Shown: positions 62,501 through 64,000 of the stretch, in pieces | Numbering within the stretch: position 1 is the first letter of the stretch | How the letters are laid out: the number at the start of each line of letters is the position of its first letter | Source of the DNA: Betaproteobacteria bacterium SCN1 | Lineage (GTDB): Bacteria; Pseudomonadota; Gammaproteobacteria; Burkholderiales; Thiobacillaceae | Direction of reading: 5' to 3' | Length of the DNA stretch: 64,000 bases | NCBI GenBank assembly: GCA_008923315.1 | Contig: WBSF01000007.1 | Coordinates: forward strand, 186,001-250,000 | Position numbers and translations under genes: made by a program | The notes under the pieces: model-generated | The model's database searches: none | Told to the model about the DNA's origin: nothing | What the model saw: only the letters and a program-made list of their open reading frames with translations

Positions 62501-63989
62501 GCAGGCGCTGGTGTCGGTCAAGCTCGTCGCCGAGCCCGGCGTGGGCACCATCGCGGCAGGCGTGGCCAAGGCCTACGCCGACCTCATCACGATCTCCGGC
62601 TACGACGGCGGCACCGGCGCCTCCCCGCTGGCCTCGGTGAAGTACGCCGGCTCGCCGTGGGAACTGGGTCTCACCGAAGCGCAGCAGGTGCTGCGCGCCA
62701 ACGGCCTGCGCGGGCGGGTGCGCGTGCAGACCGACGGCGGCCTGAAAACCGGGCTGGACGTGGTGAAGGCGGCGATCCTCGGCGCGGAATCCTTCGGCTT
62801 CGGCACCGGCCCGATGGTCGCGCTGGGCTGCAAATACCTGCGCATCTGCCATCTGAACAACTGCGCCACCGGCGTGGCCACGCAGAACGACACGCTCCGC
62901 AAACAGCATTTCATCGGCCTGCCCGACATGGTGGTGAACTACTTCACCTTCGTCGCACAGGAAACGCGCGAACTGATGGCCGCGCTGGGCGTGCGTGCGC
63001 TCACCGACCTGATCGGCCGCACCGACCTGCTCGATCTCTCGGCCGGCGACACGCCGCGCCAGGGCCGCCTCAAGCTCGACGCGCTGCTCTCCCAGGGCGA
63101 CATTCCGGCCGACGTCCCGCGCTTCTCGCAGCAGGAACGCAATCCCTCGTTCGACAAGGGCGAACTGGCCGAGCGCATGGTTGCCGACGCGATCGATGCG
63201 ATCAAGGCCGGCACGCCGGTCAAACTCGCCTACCCGGTGAAGAACGTGAACCGCTCGATCGGCGCGCGGCTGTCCGGCGAGATCGCCCGCGCGCACGGCG
63301 GCAAGGGTCTGCCCGACGACACCCTCCGCATCGACCTCGCCGGCTCGGCGGGCCAGAGCTTCGGCGTATGGAACCACAAGGGCCTGACCCTGACGCTGGA
63401 AGGCGACGCCAACGACTACGTCGGCAAGGGCATGGGCGGCGGCCGGCTGGTGATCTACCCGCCGCGCGTCGCCACCTTCGAGGCGCATCGCAACACGCTG
63501 ATCGGCAACACCTGCCTGTACGGCGCGACCGGCGGCGAGCTCTACGCGGCCGGCATGGGCGGCGAACGCTTCGGCGTGCGCAACTCGGGCGCACTGGCCG
63601 TGGTGGAAGGCGTGGGCGATCACGGCTGCGAATACATGACCGGCGGCACCGTGCTCGTGCTCGGCGACACCGGCCTGAATTTCGGCGCCGGGATGTCGGG
63701 CGGCATGGCCTTCGTCGTCGACGAGACCGGCGACTTCGCGACCCGGCTCAACACCGAGCTGGTCGAGGCCGTACGTCTCGCGGGCGACGAAGCCGAACCC
63801 TTCCGCGCCTTTTTCCGCGCACAGACCGAACGCCACCACGCACTGACCGGAAGTGCGCGCGCGCGCGCACTGCTGGCCGATTTCGACGCCACACTGGCGA
63901 AGGTCTGGCTGGTGAAGCCGAAGCGGATTTCGATAGCCAGTCTGGTCGAGGATATTCCCGGCCGGGCACGTGAAGCAGTGAGCGCATAA
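59508..63989 (+). CDS. gltB: Glutamate synthase [NADPH] large chain
   Basis: This 1493-residue enzyme combines glutamine and 2-oxoglutarate into two glutamates. After a 20-residue propeptide the nucleophile is C21 ([14 protein letters not shown]). The glutaminase domain (to about 430) is followed by the central domain, the FMN-binding synthase domain with [20 protein letters not shown] and [20 protein letters not shown], and the 3Fe-4S site [12 protein letters not shown] (near 1108). The GXGXG-rich C-terminal beta-helix ([20 protein letters not shown]) is complete. ATG 59508 follows GGGAAC. An ATG at 63992 could start gltD but only three codons are visible. Confidence 0.96.
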   Translation: MERQRWLDGTLYSADFEQDSCGFGLIAQIDDRPSHTLVQNAIGSLACMTHRGAIAADGLSGDGCGLLFKKPDAFLRAMAAGAGFALGDLYAAGLVFLSRETGPQAHARATLKAELEGQGLVVAGFRLVPTDPKVCGASALESLPHIEQVFVNAPAGMAEDDFERKLYIARRHAEKALADDPVFYLPTLSCRVISYKGLVMPENLPVFYPDLNDDRFASSLIVFHQRFSTNTWPQWRLAQPFRYLAHNGEINTVQGNRNWSRAREQKFATPLIPDLDDVRPIVGANGSDSMSLDNMVEGLVMGGAGLFRALRLVIPAAWQNVESMDPDMRAFYEYNSMHMEPWDGPAGIVLTDGRYAVCTLDRNGLRPARWVLTRDRILTIASEVGVWQIDPANVEKKGRVKPGQMVAADLATGRLLMPEDIDNELKGRQPYRDWLRDNAVKLALPANEDADMAVMDAASLLTHQKLFNVSFEERDQIIRVLAENGAEAIGSMGDDTPMAVLSQKVRSPYDYLRQQFAQVTNPPIDPIREAIVMSLNTVFGPERNLFEETPAHAHRVEVDTPLLSKAAFDGLLGLNDPAFAPATLDLHYDPAATSLEGALQTLTARAVDAVKAGKVLLVLSDRNIGRDRLPIHALFATGAVHHALIAAGLRCNANLIVETGTVRDPHHYACLIGYGATAVYPYLAYQVIGEFVKTGEIKPSLDKALANFRKGMDKGIYKVLSKMGISLVSSYRGAQLFEAVGMHEDVVDLCLKGTVSRISGANFEDFESDQTLLHKSAFNPLKPLSAGGLLKFMFGEEFHAYNPDVVQQLQKAVKTGDYAEYRKYAELVNTRPVAMIRDLMTLKGGTTAIPLDEVEPLESILKRFDSAGMSLGALSPEAHEALAEGMNRIGGRSNSGEGGEDPKRYGTVKTSKIKQVASGRFGVTATYLVNAEVLQIKIAQGAKPGEGGQLPGDKVSPMIASLRHCKPGTPLISPPPHHDIYSIEDLAQLIFDLKQVNPQALVSVKLVAEPGVGTIAAGVAKAYADLITISGYDGGTGASPLASVKYAGSPWELGLTEAQQVLRANGLRGRVRVQTDGGLKTGLDVVKAAILGAESFGFGTGPMVALGCKYLRICHLNNCATGVATQNDTLRKQHFIGLPDMVVNYFTFVAQETRELMAALGVRALTDLIGRTDLLDLSAGDTPRQGRLKLDALLSQGDIPADVPRFSQQERNPSFDKGELAERMVADAIDAIKAGTPVKLAYPVKNVNRSIGARLSGEIARAHGGKGLPDDTLRIDLAGSAGQSFGVWNHKGLTLTLEGDANDYVGKGMGGGRLVIYPPRVATFEAHRNTLIGNTCLYGATGGELYAAGMGGERFGVRNSGALAVVEGVGDHGCEYMTGGTVLVLGDTGLNFGAGMSGGMAFVVDETGDFATRLNTELVEAVRLAGDEAEPFRAFFRAQTERHHALTGSARARALLADFDATLAKVWLVKPKRISIASLVEDIPGRAREAVSA

Positions 63990-64000
63990 AAATGGGCGAC

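Noticed and set aside
60159-63839. A 1226-codon open frame on the minus strand opposite gltB
   Set aside because: It is the shadow of gltB in a GC-rich genome with strong third-position bias. Its protein is rich in Arg, His, Gly and Gln with no family motifs.
63991-64000. gltD start at the window end
   Set aside because: An ATG follows gltB by two bases, but only three codons are visible, which is too little to name a gene.

Overview
The window looks like a chromosomal segment of a GC-rich betaproteobacterium, probably of the Nitrosomonadales/Rhodocyclales type. The signs are the block miaB-ybeZ-ybeY-corC, the order zapA, 6S RNA, 5-formyl-THF cyclo-ligase, a small class I cytochrome c, a complete liv operon, two exported proteins with PEP-CTERM sorting tails, and the gene repertoire in general. 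This placement is inferred from gene content only; no 16S rRNA is present.

Layout. 1-12232: the tail of an EmrB-type efflux pump, a PilZ protein, a bactofilin, a pteridine-reductase-like SDR, a MidA-type methyltransferase, the miaB-ybeZ-ybeY-corC operon, tRNA-Met(CAT), an unrecognised protein preceded by seventeen 7-bp repeats, gluQ, an MscS channel and a GT4 glycosyltransferase. 12274-24778: a two-armed cobalamin (B12) region. The minus arm reads DUF7676-like gene, FhuF-like 2Fe-2S protein, DUF6925-like gene, a BtuF/BtuC/BtuD-type ABC importer, then a cobalamin riboswitch, btuB and cobO. The plus arm starts with a second cobalamin riboswitch and carries two PEP-CTERM exported proteins and a second btuB-like receptor. 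The likely logic is capture at the cell surface, TonB-dependent entry, ABC import, possible reduction, and adenosylation by CobO.

24800-41340: a mostly core region. It holds a small coiled-coil gene with zapA, 6S RNA, the folate cyclo-ligase, two exported proteins (one extremely methionine-rich), livKHMGF, a cytochrome c, a DUF2189 membrane protein, a YyaL/DUF255 protein divergent from an ankyrin gene across a 27-bp near-palindrome, a ParA ATPase, an unusual single-frame IlvD-mutarotase fusion, lgt, a VanZ-like gene and tRNA-Ala(CGC).

41691-57602: a surface-polysaccharide cluster starting just after the tRNA-Ala. It has an ABC-2 permease and a Wzt-type ATPase with a C-terminal substrate domain, a heparinase II/III-like protein, three methyltransferases, asparagine synthase, and five glycosyltransferases, one of them two-domain. 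Parts are visibly AT-richer than the flanks, which suggests horizontal acquisition. The cluster ends in a gene cut to 28 codons.

57777-59319: a decayed marR-emrA-emrB efflux operon with frameshifts and an internal deletion joining emrA to emrB. 59508-63989: gltB, the glutamate synthase large subunit. The best candidates for something undescribed are the riboswitch-controlled PEP-CTERM proteins beside a BtuB receptor, the FhuF-like protein in the B12 import operon, the IlvD-mutarotase fusion, and the Met-rich repeat protein.
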